Of a stretch of 64,000 nt of DNA, positions 14,424 to 24,776 are shown in pieces. How positions within the stretch are numbered: the first letter of the stretch is position 1; each line of letters opens with the position of its first letter. The position numbers were made by a program, and so were the translations under genes. The notes under the pieces were generated by a model that was not told the origin of the DNA, did not search any database, and saw nothing but the letters and a program-made list of their open reading frames with translations. Origin of the DNA: Gemmataceae bacterium (GTDB lineage Bacteria; Planctomycetota; Planctomycetia; Gemmatales; Gemmataceae); the NCBI GenBank assembly GCA_901538445.1, contig LR594585.1, positions 248,001 through 312,000 of the forward strand, read 5' to 3'.

Positions 14424-15737
14424 ATGAGCTTCTTTCCCGAAGTGTCCCAGATCAAGTACGAAGGCCCGGACAGCACGAACCCGCTCGCGTTCCGGCACTA
14501 CAACCCGTCCGAAGTCGTCGAAGGCAAGACGATGAAGGACCACCTGCGGTTCGGCGTCGCGTACTGGCACACGTTCCGCGGGATGGGCGGCGACCCGTTC
14601 GGCCCCGGGTGCGCCGTGCGGCCCTGGGAGGACGGCACCGACTCGCTCGACATGGCCCTCAAGCGGGTCGACGTCGCGTTCGAGTTCATGCAGAAGCTCG
14701 GCGTCCCGTTCTACTGCTTCCACGACCGCGACGTCGCCCCCGAGGGCGACACCCTCGCCGAGAGCAACAAGAACCTCGACGCGGTCGTCAAGAAGCTCGG
14801 CCAGAAGCAGAAGGACACCGGCATCAACCTGCTCTGGGGCACCGCGAACCTGTTCAGCAACCCGCGGTTCGTCCACGGGGCCAGCACGAGCTGCAACGCC
14901 GACGTGTTCGCGTACGCGGCCGCGCAGGTGAAGAAGGCGATGGAGGCGACGAAGGAACTCGGCGGCGTGAACTACGTGTTCTGGGGCGGCCGCGAGGGGT
15001 ACATGAACCTCTACAACACCGACCTCCGCCGCGAGTTCGACCACCTCGCCAAGTTCCTGCACCTCGCCGTCGAGTACAAGAAGAAGATCGGGTTCACCGG
15101 CCAGTTCCTCATCGAGCCGAAGCCGAAGGAGCCGACCAAGCACCAGTACGACAGCGACGCCGCCGCGTGCGTCGCGTTCCTCCGCATCTACGGGCTCGAG
15201 AAGGACTTCAAGCTGAACATCGAGACGAACCACGCCACGCTCGCCGGCCACTCGATGCACCACGAGCTGACCTACGCCAGCAGCTACGGCATGCTCGGCA
15301 GCATCGACGCCAACCGCGGCGACGAACTCCTCGGCTGGGACACCGACCAGTTCCCGAACAGCCTGTACGAGACGGCCCAGGTGATGCTCGTGGTGCTCAA
15401 CCAGGGCGGGCTCGGCAGCGGCGGCCTGAACTTCGACGCGAAGGTGCGGCGCGAGAGCTTCGAGCCGATCGACCTGTTCCACGCCCACATCGGCGGGATG
15501 GACGCCTTTGCCCACGGCCTCAAGATCGCCGCCGCGATCCGCAAGGACGGCGTCCTCAAGGATTTCGTCAAGCAGCGGTACGCCTCCTGGGACAGCGGCA
15601 TCGGGGCCGACATCGAGGCCGGCAAGGCGAAGTTCGACGAACTCGAAGCGTACATGCTCAAGAAGGGCGAGGCCGAGAAGAACTCGTCCGGCCGGCAGGA
15701 GATGCTCGAGAACGTCGTCAACCGCTACCTGCGGTGA
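14424..15737 (+). CDS. xylA: Xylose isomerase
   Basis: The product has 437 residues, the normal length for class II xylose isomerases ([20 protein letters not shown]). Conserved segments include [34 protein letters not shown] with the catalytic histidine and aspartate, [15 protein letters not shown], and [20 protein letters not shown] with metal-binding residues. Later come [19 protein letters not shown] and [10 protein letters not shown]. It interconverts D-xylose and D-xylulose, and D-glucose and D-fructose, in the cytoplasm. No xylulokinase gene lies nearby. Confidence 0.97.
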   Translation: MSFFPEVSQIKYEGPDSTNPLAFRHYNPSEVVEGKTMKDHLRFGVAYWHTFRGMGGDPFGPGCAVRPWEDGTDSLDMALKRVDVAFEFMQKLGVPFYCFHDRDVAPEGDTLAESNKNLDAVVKKLGQKQKDTGINLLWGTANLFSNPRFVHGASTSCNADVFAYAAAQVKKAMEATKELGGVNYVFWGGREGYMNLYNTDLRREFDHLAKFLHLAVEYKKKIGFTGQFLIEPKPKEPTKHQYDSDAAACVAFLRIYGLEKDFKLNIETNHATLAGHSMHHELTYASSYGMLGSIDANRGDELLGWDTDQFPNSLYETAQVMLVVLNQGGLGSGGLNFDAKVRRESFEPIDLFHAHIGGMDAFAHGLKIAAAIRKDGVLKDFVKQRYASWDSGIGADIEAGKAKFDELEAYMLKKGEAEKNSSGRQEMLENVVNRYLR

Positions 15738-15853
15738 GTGAGCAGTGTCGGGCGGGGGACGTGAGTCCGACGTGGTGCCCCTCATCCGCAATGCGGGTGG
15801 GTGAGCACCGCGTGGGGCCAGTCATACCGAGTCGCGTGGATCAGTTGCTTTCA

Positions 15854-15920
15854 GTGGGGCAGGCATTCTTGCCTGCCTCGTGAGGCGTCTGGAGGCAGGC
15901 AAGAATGCCTGCCCCACCAA
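15854..15920. repeat. Dispersed palindrome family A (copy 2)
   Basis: Arms GTGGGGCAGGCATTCTTGCC... (15854-15877) and inverse (15894-15917) match 4664-4732 and 22758-22821. It lies downstream of xylA. Confidence 0.9.
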
Positions 15921-15948
15921 GCAAGAAACGAATCCGTGCGATTCGGTA

Positions 15949-16243
15949 TCACCCCCACCTCGCCCCCGGTCTGGGGGAGAGGTCGCGGCGAGTCTTAGAG
16001 CCGCGGGTGAGGGGACCGGCGCGAGCCCCTCCCCGGCTGCGTCGACGCCCACCGGTACTCTCCTCGCGTGGAGCCCCCTCACCCGCCGCCGTCAGAGCCC
16101 GGCGGCGACCTCTCCCCCCAGACGGGGGGCGAGGTGTTGCCCCCTGCGCTCACGTCCGGCTTCCCGGTCGCGCCAGACGCACCCACCTCGCCCGTTCCGA
16201 CGGGGAGAGGTCGCCGCGCTTCGCGGCGGGTGAGGGGGCGTGC
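15949..16243. repeat. Repeat cluster with GGGGAGAGGTCG palindromes (family E variant)
   Basis: Two nested palindromic stretches built of CACCTCGCCCC / GGGGAGAGGTCGC / GGGTGAGGGG words fill the space between xylA and the convergent hydrolase gene. A relative is at 59587-59773. No coding capacity is supported here. Confidence 0.7.
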
Positions 16244-16244
16244 G

Positions 16245-17447
16245 TCACGGCCGGAACCCGAACCCGCCCCCGGCGAGGCCGAAGTCCTGGGCGAGCTGGA
16301 CCGACCACGGGGCGGTGAACCCGCGGGTCTTGCGGATCAACTTGGCCCGGTTCTTCTGGATCGCCTCCAGGTACTGGAGGATCGTCTCCTCGGTCCCGAC
16401 GGCGGCCCCGAGCAGCGCGTCGCCGCGGAGCGCCTCGCCCCGCTCGACCTCGTGCGCCAGCGTCTGCTCGAGCTTCGAGACCGCGGCCCCGGCCGGCGGG
16501 TTCGCCACCAGCACCTCGTTCGCGAAGTAGCGGGCCTGGGCCTTCCCGGCTGCGTCCTTCGGCGCGTACAGGAACAGCATCGGGTTGTTCTCCCGCAACT
16601 TGGGCGTGCCGCTCACCCAGCTCTTGAGCAGGTTCGAGGAGACCGACGCCGGGCGGGCCGGCGACAGCCAGACCGCGCCCGAGACGTCGCCGCCGCCGAG
16701 TTCGTTCGGGAGACCGCCGGCGAGCGGCTGCGGGACGTACCGGTACGTCGGGAACGCGCCCTGGCCGAAGAACGCGAGCTGGTTCGGGGTCGGGGCGAAC
16801 GCGGGCCGGTTCCACTCGGTGGCGAGCCACGCGATCCCGAGCGCCGCGGCCTCCCCGGCCCCGATCAGGTAGATCGAGCTGGTGTTCAGGTCGCCCGCGT
16901 CGTTCTTCGTGTCCAGGTGGTGCCGGGCCGCGGCGAGGTCGAGCAGGTACGCCGGGGCGTACCGGGCCGGGGCCACCAGGTCCTCGTACTCGAGGTCGTT
17001 CTTGATCCGCTGGCGGGCGTTCACCGGCGCGCCGCGGACGTTCCGGGGCGTGTGCCACGGGCCGGTGAACGGGTTCGGCGCGAACTGGTCGCCGGGCCCG
17101 GCGAGGTTCCAGAACCGGGCCGGGTCGCTGATGGTCGTGCTCTTCCCGTGGCCCCGCCAGTCGAACTGGAACACGTTGTACCCGTTCTTCGCCAGCAGCG
17201 CCGCCAGCCCCTTCCAGTCCCCCTTGGCCATCGTGTGGTCCTTGCCCGGGGGGTACAGTAGCACCACCACCGGGTCGGTGCCGGGGGCCTTGGCGGACTT
17301 CGTGAACAGGCCGTGGAGCTGCACCCCGTCGGCCGTGAGGAACGTCTCCTCGACCGGGTCGGCGGCGCGGGCCGCGGCCGGCGCGAGGGCGAGGGCGAGG
17401 AGGAGCGCGCCGGCCGCGAGCCGCGACGCGAGGGAGAACCGAGACAT
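16245..17447 (-). CDS. Secreted alpha/beta-hydrolase-fold protein, nucleophile serine missing
   Basis: The product has 400 residues with a clear signal peptide (MSRFSLASRLAAGALLLALA...). The alpha/beta-hydrolase core is recognisable: VVVLLYPPGKDHTMAKGDW, NVFQFDWRGHGKST, and SSIYLIGAGEAAALGIAWLA. At the nucleophile elbow, where active enzymes have GxSxG, the sequence is G-A-G-E-A, so no nucleophile serine is present. It is therefore probably catalytically inactive or uses another mechanism. Similar secreted proteins are frequent in planctomycetes. It is convergent with xylA and stands alone. Confidence 0.75.
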   Translation of the reverse strand: MSRFSLASRLAAGALLLALALAPAAARAADPVEETFLTADGVQLHGLFTKSAKAPGTDPVVVLLYPPGKDHTMAKGDWKGLAALLAKNGYNVFQFDWRGHGKSTTISDPARFWNLAGPGDQFAPNPFTGPWHTPRNVRGAPVNARQRIKNDLEYEDLVAPARYAPAYLLDLAAARHHLDTKNDAGDLNTSSIYLIGAGEAAALGIAWLATEWNRPAFAPTPNQLAFFGQGAFPTYRYVPQPLAGGLPNELGGGDVSGAVWLSPARPASVSSNLLKSWVSGTPKLRENNPMLFLYAPKDAAGKAQARYFANEVLVANPPAGAAVSKLEQTLAHEVERGEALRGDALLGAAVGTEETILQYLEAIQKNRAKLIRKTRGFTAPWSVQLAQDFGLAGGGFGFRP

Positions 17448-17532
17448 GGGGCACCTCGGGGTGGTGTGAAGTGAAGGACGGGCGACTGTGTGAGACCACG
17501 TCGGGTGGATGCGAAACCGTGGTACGTTGGTT

Positions 17533-17666
17533 CCCTCTCCCCTTGCGGGAGAGGGTGGCCGCGCTTCGCGGCCGGGTGAGGGGTCGGGCCTCGACCCGGT
17601 CGGACGCGATCACCCCTCACCCGCCGCTCGAAGACTCGCGGCACCCTCTCCCGCAAGGGGAGAGGG
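17533..17666. repeat. Dispersed palindrome family E (copy 1)
   Basis: Left arm CCCTCTCCCCTTGCGGGAGA... with GGGTGAGGGG pairs with an inverse ending CTCCCGCAAGGGGAGAGGG. A second copy is at 30867-31000. It fills the gap between the minus-strand otsA and hydrolase-like genes. Confidence 0.88.
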
Positions 17667-17742
17667 CAAGACAAGTGACCGCACCGGAGGCGGCGCACCT
17701 CCCGGGTCCGGTATCACGTCCCCCCGCTCGCCATCGCGGTAA

Positions 17743-19332
17743 TCACCCCCCGGCGAGCCGCATCGCGGTCATGTAGTTCTCGATCGCGATCATCCGCTCG
17801 ATGCGGTCCGTGCGGGCGGCGGGCGACTCCTCGGGCGCCGGGGCGGGGGCCGGCACCGCGGGCTCGGGCACCCGCTTGCCGACCTCGCTCAGCAGCGTCC
17901 CGGCCCAGCGGAAGATGTTGTTGTTCTCCACCTGGGCCCGCATCCGCCGCACCCGCCGCTCCTGCTCCTCGGCCGGCATCGTCAGCGCGAGGTACAGGCC
18001 GTTGGCGAGGTCGTCGGCGTCGAACGGGTTGACGAGCACCGCGTCGGGCAGCTCCTTCGACGCGCCGGTGAACCGGGACAGCACCAGCACCCCGCGCTCG
18101 TCGTCCCGGGCCGCGACGAACTCCTTCGCGACCAGGTTCATGCCGTCGTGCAGCGAGCTGACCACGCACCCGGCCGCCATCCGGTACAGCACCGTCACGT
18201 CCTCGGGGGTGTGGTGCTCGTTGAGGAACACCACCGGCTTCCACCGGTCCGTGCCGTGCCGCCAGTTCACCTTCTCGGCCAGCGCCTGCACCTCGTCGGC
18301 CAGGTCGCGGTACGCGGGCAGGTGGGTCCGGCTCGGCGCGCCGACCTGGAGGAAGTGGAACTTCTCCTTCAGCTCCGGGTGCAGCTCCAGGAGCCGGTCC
18401 ACGGCCCGGAGCCGCTCGGGGATGCCCTTGGTGTAGTCGACCCGGTCCACGCCCACGAGCAGCGGCCGGTCCGCGAGCCGGTACTTCTTGCGCACCGCGA
18501 CCGCCCTGCGGCCCCAGTCGTCGCCCAGGTACTCCTTCGCGAGCCCCGGGTCCACGCTGATCGGGAACGGCCGCACCGAGGTCTCGTGCCCGGCCCGGCT
18601 CACGGTGAACTGGTCCCGGTCGAACCGGCACTCCAGCGCCCGGTCCACGGTCTCGAAGAAGTTGTTGCAGTGGTACTGCGTCTGGAACCCGAGGAGGTCG
18701 TTGCCGAGCATCCCGTCGAGCAGCTCCCTGGCCCACGGGCACACGAGGAACGTCTCGGGGTTGGGCCACGGGATGTGCCAGAACTGCGCGACGACCAGGT
18801 CCGGGCGGGCCGCCTTCAGCAGCCGCGGGAGCAGGGCGAAGTGGTAGTCCTGCACGAAGACGAGGCCGGGGCCGCCCTCCGCTTCTTGAAGCACGGCCTC
18901 GGCGAACGTCTCGTTGACCCGGCGGTACGCCTCCCAGTCCTTGAGGTCGAACACGGGCCGCTGGTACACCTGGTGGCACAGGGGCCACAGGGTGCTGTTC
19001 GAGAACCCGTAGTAGTACCCCTCCTCGTCGGCCCGGTCGAGCCACAGCCGGCGGAGCGTGTACCGGGGGTCGTCCGGGGGCACCCGGACCCGGCCGGCCG
19101 CGTCGGCCGCCTCCACGTCCGCGTCGCCCGACCCGTGGGCGACCCAGGTGCCGCCGCACGCCTGCATCACCGGGTCGAGCGCCGCCGTGAGCCCCCCCGC
19201 CGGGCGGACCCACTCGACCTCGCCGTCGCGGTACCGGTGGATGTACGGCTCGCGGTTGGCGACCACGATCAGCTTGGCCCCGCCGAGCCGCGTCCGTGCG
19301 ACCGTTTCCAGGCGCTCTTTGCTCCAGCTCAT
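17743..19332 (-). CDS. otsA: Trehalose-6-phosphate synthase (GT20)
   Basis: The product has 529 residues from ATG 19332, preceded by GAGGGATTC; a longer in-frame start at 19395 adds only an unlikely Pro/Ser stretch. GT20 landmarks are LIVVANREPYIHR, RPAGGLTAALDPVM, VFVQDYHFALLPRLL, FWHIPWPNPETF, LGFQTQYHCNNF, VGVDRVDYTKGIPERLRAVD and LHDGMNLVAKEFVAARDD. It makes trehalose-6-phosphate from UDP-glucose and glucose-6-phosphate, for osmotic and stress protection. There is no trehalose-phosphatase domain and no otsB next to it. Confidence 0.92.
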   Translation of the reverse strand: MSWSKERLETVARTRLGGAKLIVVANREPYIHRYRDGEVEWVRPAGGLTAALDPVMQACGGTWVAHGSGDADVEAADAAGRVRVPPDDPRYTLRRLWLDRADEEGYYYGFSNSTLWPLCHQVYQRPVFDLKDWEAYRRVNETFAEAVLQEAEGGPGLVFVQDYHFALLPRLLKAARPDLVVAQFWHIPWPNPETFLVCPWARELLDGMLGNDLLGFQTQYHCNNFFETVDRALECRFDRDQFTVSRAGHETSVRPFPISVDPGLAKEYLGDDWGRRAVAVRKKYRLADRPLLVGVDRVDYTKGIPERLRAVDRLLELHPELKEKFHFLQVGAPSRTHLPAYRDLADEVQALAEKVNWRHGTDRWKPVVFLNEHHTPEDVTVLYRMAAGCVVSSLHDGMNLVAKEFVAARDDERGVLVLSRFTGASKELPDAVLVNPFDADDLANGLYLALTMPAEEQERRVRRMRAQVENNNIFRWAGTLLSEVGKRVPEPAVPAPAPAPEESPAARTDRIERMIAIENYMTAMRLAGG

Positions 19333-19668
19333 GAATCCCTCGGGGATGGGGGAAGGGGACGGCGGACGCTCGCACGGAAATGTGCGTCCGGGCACCGCAG
19401 TTGCAGCGACTCCCTAAAAGCAAACACGGTGCCGGGTGGGTGCCGGTCCCGGGTGAGGTGGGCCGCCGGGCACAGCGGGGCGTGGGGCGCGCCCGCGGGC
19501 GGCACCCCCCACGCCCTGGCGAAGTGTTTCCCGCGTTTGAGGTTGCGATCGCGGGTACAATTGAGCGGGATCACCGGTGTGGGCGAACCCGGGCACCGGG
19601 GGCAACTGTGCGGTCCCCCGACTCGCCGGATTTTCTCCAGCGGCGACCGAAAAATACCGGGACCGCGT
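19333..19668. other. Intergenic region between divergent otsA and histidine kinase genes
   Basis: About 390 bp up to the kinase start separate two divergent genes and must hold both promoters. Apart from the operator-like pair at its right end I see no coding sequence. GC skew is normal, with a short AT-richer patch near 19540-19565 (GTTTGAGGTTGCGATC) and another at 19628-19660 (GGATTTTCTCC, GAAAAATACC) that could be promoter cores. Confidence 0.4.
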
Positions 19669-19703
19669 GTCCAGCGACTGGACCGCGTGTCCAGCGGCTG
19701 GAC
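19669..19703. promoter_or_regulatory. Tandem operator-like palindromes before the histidine kinase gene
   Basis: Two perfect inverted repeats, GTCCAG-CGA-CTGGAC (19669-19683) and GTCCAG-CGG-CTGGAC (19689-19703), are placed exactly 20 bp apart within a 20-bp direct repeat (GACCGCGTGTCCAGCG...). They end 20 bp before the kinase ATG. Two sites on the same helix face fit cooperative binding of a dimeric regulator, possibly autoregulation. Confidence 0.6.
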
Positions 19704-19723
19704 AGGACCGAGGGCTCCGAGCG

Positions 19724-21196
19724 ATGACGAACCAAACGGTAACGCGCGTGGCCGCGCCGATCGCGGCGCTCAGCGTGCTCCTGCTCGTCCTGTCGGTGGG
19801 GGCCGCGTGGTACGTGTGGGACATGCAGGAGCGGGCCAGCGGGCCGATCGCGTCGAGCGTGGCCAGCGTGACCGCGGCGCAGGAACTGGAGATCAGCATC
19901 CGCGAGGTGTCGCACCAGTTCAACCGGTACCTCATCATGCTGGACCGGAAGCACCTGGAGCCGGTCCCGCGGCTCAAGGCCCGGACCGCGGCGGCCCTGG
20001 CCAACGCCGAGGCGTCGAGCACGAGCCCGGCCGAGGAGGCGCTGATGCTCCGGACCCGCCAGGGGTACGAGCGGTTCTTCGCCGAGTACGAGCGGCTCCT
20101 GGCCCACCCCCCCCGGGAGGGCATGTACTCGGAGATCATCAAGCTCACGGACACGGTCCTCACCCCCGAGATCGTCGAGCCGGCCCACGAGTACCTGCGG
20201 CTCAACGAGGGGAGCCTGACCCAGGCCAGCGAGACGAACCAGCAGCTGGCCCGGCGGCTCGTGGTCGGCATGGTCGCGATCGGCCTGTTCGGGTCGGTCG
20301 GCGGGCTCCTCGGCGGGTGGGTGATCGCCGCGACGGTGCGGCGGAACATCGCCCGGACCGAGGCCCGGCTGCTGACCACGGCCGAGGAGCTGGACCGGGC
20401 CGCGCGGCGGCAGGGGCTCCTGGGCGGGGGCGACCCGGCCGACCCGCTGGACCGGGTGAGCGTGAGCGTGTCGGCGGTCATCGAGCGGCTCCGGGAGACC
20501 GAGCGGGCCGCACTGCGGGCCGAGCAGCTCGCGTGGGTCGGGCAGATGGCCGCGGGCATCGCCCACGAGATCCGGAACCCGCTCATGGCGATCAAGCTGC
20601 TGGTCCAGGCCGGGGCCGAGCGGCCCGGGGGCCCGGCCCTGCGGCCCCGCGACTTCCAGGTGCTCGACGAGGAGATCGGCCGGCTCGAGCAGATCGTGTC
20701 CGGGTTCCTCGACTTCGCCCGCCCGCCCCGGCCCAACCCCCGGGAGTTCGACGCGGTCGAGACCGTGGCCCAGGCCCTCGACGGGGTCCAGCCCCGGGCC
20801 GAGCTGCAGGGCGTGTCCCTGTCGCTCGACCGCACCGGCGGCCCGGTCGTCGTGTCCGCGGACCCGAACCAGCTCCGCCAGGTGTTCCTGAACCTGCTCA
20901 TCAACGCGCTCGACGCGCAGCCCCGGGGCGGGTCGATCGAGATGGCGGTCCGCGCGGACCGGTCCGCCGTGGTGCTCACCGTGGCCGACGCCGGCCCCGG
21001 GATCGCGCCGGGGGTCGCCGACCGGATCTTCGAGCCGTTCGTCAGCACCAAGGAGTCCGGCCTCGGTCTCGGCCTGTCCATCTGCCGGCGGATCGCCGAG
21101 GCCCACGGCGGGACCCTCAGCGCCGGGGACCGGCCCGGGGGCGGGGCCGTGTTCACCCTCCGCATCCCGACCGGCGGGGCCGCCCTGTCGGCGTAG
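19724..21196 (+). CDS. Membrane sensor histidine kinase
   Basis: The product has 490 residues from ATG 19724. A first membrane helix (AAPIAALSVLLLVLSVGAAW, residues 10-29) and a second (VVGMVAIGLFGSVGGLLGGW, 180-199) enclose a helical periplasmic sensor of about 150 residues. A HAMP-like linker follows. The phospho-acceptor is H281 in GIAHEIRNPLM. The ATPase domain shows the N-box NLLINALDAQ, DAGPGIAP (G1), FEPFVSTKESGLGLGLSICR (F/G2 region). It pairs with the sigma-54 response regulator encoded 67 bp downstream. The signal sensed is unknown. Confidence 0.92.
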   Translation: MTNQTVTRVAAPIAALSVLLLVLSVGAAWYVWDMQERASGPIASSVASVTAAQELEISIREVSHQFNRYLIMLDRKHLEPVPRLKARTAAALANAEASSTSPAEEALMLRTRQGYERFFAEYERLLAHPPREGMYSEIIKLTDTVLTPEIVEPAHEYLRLNEGSLTQASETNQQLARRLVVGMVAIGLFGSVGGLLGGWVIAATVRRNIARTEARLLTTAEELDRAARRQGLLGGGDPADPLDRVSVSVSAVIERLRETERAALRAEQLAWVGQMAAGIAHEIRNPLMAIKLLVQAGAERPGGPALRPRDFQVLDEEIGRLEQIVSGFLDFARPPRPNPREFDAVETVAQALDGVQPRAELQGVSLSLDRTGGPVVVSADPNQLRQVFLNLLINALDAQPRGGSIEMAVRADRSAVVLTVADAGPGIAPGVADRIFEPFVSTKESGLGLGLSICRRIAEAHGGTLSAGDRPGGGAVFTLRIPTGGAALSA

Positions 21197-21263
21197 CCCC
21201 CGCCCCGGACCCGCCCGGTTCCGAAGTGCCGTCGCCCCCGTACCCACACCCCCGCGGTGCCGA

Positions 21264-22736
<1,473 letters not shown>

Positions 22737-22757
22737 AATGGGGTGACGGCGAGCGGG

Positions 22758-22821
22758 TGGTGGGGCAGGCATTCTTGCCTGCCCGAGCGGCAGGCGGCAG
22801 GCAAGAATGCCTGCCCCACCA
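22758..22821. repeat. Dispersed palindrome family A (copy 3)
   Basis: Arms TGGTGGGGCAGGCATTCTTG... (22758-22783) and inverse (22796-22821) lie between the response regulator and folE. The frame through it is open in phase with folE, but that extension is repeat sequence, not protein. Confidence 0.9.
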
Positions 22822-22865
22822 GCAAAACAACGCACCCCACGCGGCCCTCTCCTGGAGTCAGTTCC

Positions 22866-23432
22866 TTGGACGTCGATCACGAGCGCATCCGCCGGGCGGT
22901 CCGCGAGATCCTGGTGGCCGTGGGCGAGAACCCGGACCGCGAGGGGCTCCTCGACACCCCGGACCGGGTCGCGCGGATGTACGCCGAGGTGTTCAGCGGC
23001 CTCCGCACCGACCCGGCCGTCCACCTGCAGACGATGTTCACCCAGAAGCACGACGAGATGGTGCTGGTCAAGGACATCGAGTTCGCGTCGTGCTGCGAGC
23101 ACCACCTGCTGCCGTTCATCGGGAAGGCGCACATCGCGTACCTGCCGAACGGGAAGATCGTCGGGCTCTCGAAGCTGGCCCGGGTGGTGGACGCGGTGGC
23201 CCGGCGGCCCCAGGTGCAGGAGCGGATGACCGAGCACGTCGCGGACCTGATCATGGCGCACCTGAAGCCCCGGGGCGTCGGGGTGATCGTCGAGGCGAGC
23301 CACAGTTGCATGACGATCCGCGGGGTCCGCAAGCCCGGCGCGATGACCATCACCAGCTCGATGCGGGGCGGGTTCCTCACCGACCCGGCCACCCGCAGCG
23401 AACTCATGTCGCTCGTGTTCGGCGGGAAGTAG
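22866..23432 (+). CDS. folE: GTP cyclohydrolase I
   Basis: The product has 188 residues from a TTG at 22866 (then [15 protein letters not shown]), supported by GGAG 9 bp upstream. The next candidate upstream start lies before the repeat at 22758-22821. Family signatures are present: [13 protein letters not shown], the zinc/active-site segment [30 protein letters not shown], and the C-terminal [13 protein letters not shown]. It converts GTP to 7,8-dihydroneopterin triphosphate, the first step to tetrahydrofolate and related pterins. Length matches type I enzymes. Confidence 0.95.
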   Translation: MDVDHERIRRAVREILVAVGENPDREGLLDTPDRVARMYAEVFSGLRTDPAVHLQTMFTQKHDEMVLVKDIEFASCCEHHLLPFIGKAHIAYLPNGKIVGLSKLARVVDAVARRPQVQERMTEHVADLIMAHLKPRGVGVIVEASHSCMTIRGVRKPGAMTITSSMRGGFLTDPATRSELMSLVFGGK

Positions 23433-23438
23433 GAACTC

Positions 23439-23840
23439 CTACTCGGTGTCCGGGGCCGGGCGGACGATCTCGATTCCGGTCGGCCCGACGACCGCGATGA
23501 ACGGCGGTCGGAGCGCGAGGGCCACCTGCTCCATCGCGTCGAGGTGCCGCAGGAACAGGGCGACCGTGTCGCGGCCGCGCAGGTTGCCCGAGTGAAGGGT
23601 GAAGATGCGGGCCGCGGCCGTCAGCGCCGCTTCGCGCTCGTGCCCGCGGCGGCGGATGTTCTTGTCCTTGGTCAAAATCACCCACCCCCGGGCCGCCACG
23701 TCGGGGATCCAGTCCTCGTCCCGCGCGTCCTGCGCGAAGTGGTCGTCGTGGACCCGCACGTCCGCCCCAGCGGCCCGCAGCGCCGCCGCGACCGACTTCC
23801 CCAGGCACCGGTCGATGTAGAAGGTCGGGCGGCCCGCCAC
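23439..23840 (-). CDS. VapC45-like PIN-domain toxin
   Basis: The product has 133 residues (MAGRPTFYIDRCLGKSVAAA). The PIN-like acidic residues fit: D10 in FYIDRCLGKSVA, then the VRVHDDHFAQDARDEDWIPD segment, and ILTKDKNIRRRGHE. This combination (IDRxLGK, HDxHF, DExWI, TKDKxI) is that of the VapC45/PIN-like toxin group, which cleaves RNA. It follows the DUF433-containing gene by 11 bp, so the two form a toxin-antitoxin operon. It is convergent with folE. Confidence 0.8.
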   Translation of the reverse strand: MAGRPTFYIDRCLGKSVAAALRAAGADVRVHDDHFAQDARDEDWIPDVAARGWVILTKDKNIRRRGHEREAALTAAARIFTLHSGNLRGRDTVALFLRHLDAMEQVALALRPPFIAVVGPTGIEIVRPAPDTE

Positions 23841-23851
23841 GGGTGCGGCTC

Positions 23852-24682
23852 CTACCAGCCGCCGAGCGGGAAGAACGCCACGGGCGGGCGGGCCTCGTAG
23901 CGAACCGCCTCGTCGATTTCCTCAACGGGGACGCCGTAGTCCTCGGCCAACTCGGCCGGCGAATCGCCCGCGAGGTAGCGCTCGAAGACGGAGTCGGTCG
24001 GCACGCCGCGGCCGGCGAGCGCCGGCCGGCCGAACCGCACCCGCGGGTCGAGCACGACGATCTTCGGCGAAGACTCGGCCGGGTCGCGGGTGAGCGGGAA
24101 CACGCGCACGGGCTCGCCCACCTCGGTTTCGATCCGAGAGAGCCGGAGCGCGAACTGCTTCCGGAGCGCAAGTGCCTGGGCCTCCTCCAGGTGCCGCTCG
24201 AATGGCTCGGCGAGGCGCTCGACCAACTCGGCCGCGTCGGCGTCGAACGCGACGGGCACCCGCCCGGCGTCCTCCAGCCCGCGGCGAACTGCCCGGTGCA
24301 GGTGTTCGAGCGCTTCCGGCTCGTGGGCTGTGCCCGCTACCTCGGCTAGAACGTGAAAGACCCCGGAGCGGACGAACAGGTCCGCGAGCCGCTGGAAACT
24401 GAGCCGGGTGTCACGGCCGAACCGGCCCGGTCCGGAGCGGAGTTCGCCGTCCACGACCGCCGAGGGGAAGGGGCCGTGTGCCCAGAAGTGCGGGTGGAGC
24501 AGCTCGGGTTCCATCCAGTCGAAGAAGCGACCGGTCAGGAGCGCCGCGGACGCGGCGGGCAGCTTGAGGTAGCGGGCGAAGTCCCACAAAGTGTAGAGCG
24601 GCGCTCGAACGAGGTCGTGTGTGGCGGCGGGGGTCTCGGTTGCGCTGGCCACGGGATCGGTTCCGGTTTGTGCGGGCCACAC
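23852..24682 (-). CDS. DUF433-domain antitoxin (VapB45-like)
   Basis: The product has 276 residues (MWPAQTGTDPVASATETPAA). Residues 20-200 form a helical domain of the type found before DUF433 in long antitoxins. The C-terminal DUF433 is clear: IVVLDPRVRFGRPALAGRGV, PTDSVFERYLAGDSPAELAE, DYGVPVEEIDEAVRYE, including the HTH used for DNA binding. It is immediately upstream of the PIN-domain toxin gene. It should neutralise the toxin and repress the operon. Confidence 0.8.
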   Translation of the reverse strand: MWPAQTGTDPVASATETPAATHDLVRAPLYTLWDFARYLKLPAASAALLTGRFFDWMEPELLHPHFWAHGPFPSAVVDGELRSGPGRFGRDTRLSFQRLADLFVRSGVFHVLAEVAGTAHEPEALEHLHRAVRRGLEDAGRVPVAFDADAAELVERLAEPFERHLEEAQALALRKQFALRLSRIETEVGEPVRVFPLTRDPAESSPKIVVLDPRVRFGRPALAGRGVPTDSVFERYLAGDSPAELAEDYGVPVEEIDEAVRYEARPPVAFFPLGGW

Positions 24683-24743
24683 TCACAACGATACCGGATC
24701 GTTCTGCGGGCATCAACGCCGCGAATCGCCGTCCGGCCAACTC

Positions 24744-24770
24744 GAAACGTTCAACCCGGAACGTTAAACT
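24744..24770 (+). promoter_or_regulatory. GAAACGTT-type motif before a start codon (family K)
   Basis: GAAACGTTCAACCCGGAACG lies about 30 bp before the GTG at 24777. Related sequences in the same position relative to starts occur before 29840, 37638 and 51228. It may be a leader motif or part of a short repeat family. Confidence 0.4.
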
Positions 24771-24776
24771 AACGAC

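Noticed and set aside
22743..22865. N-terminal extension of folE
   Set aside because: The extension would translate a family A palindrome ([12 protein letters not shown]...). The TTG at 22866 has a ribosome-binding site and fits family length.
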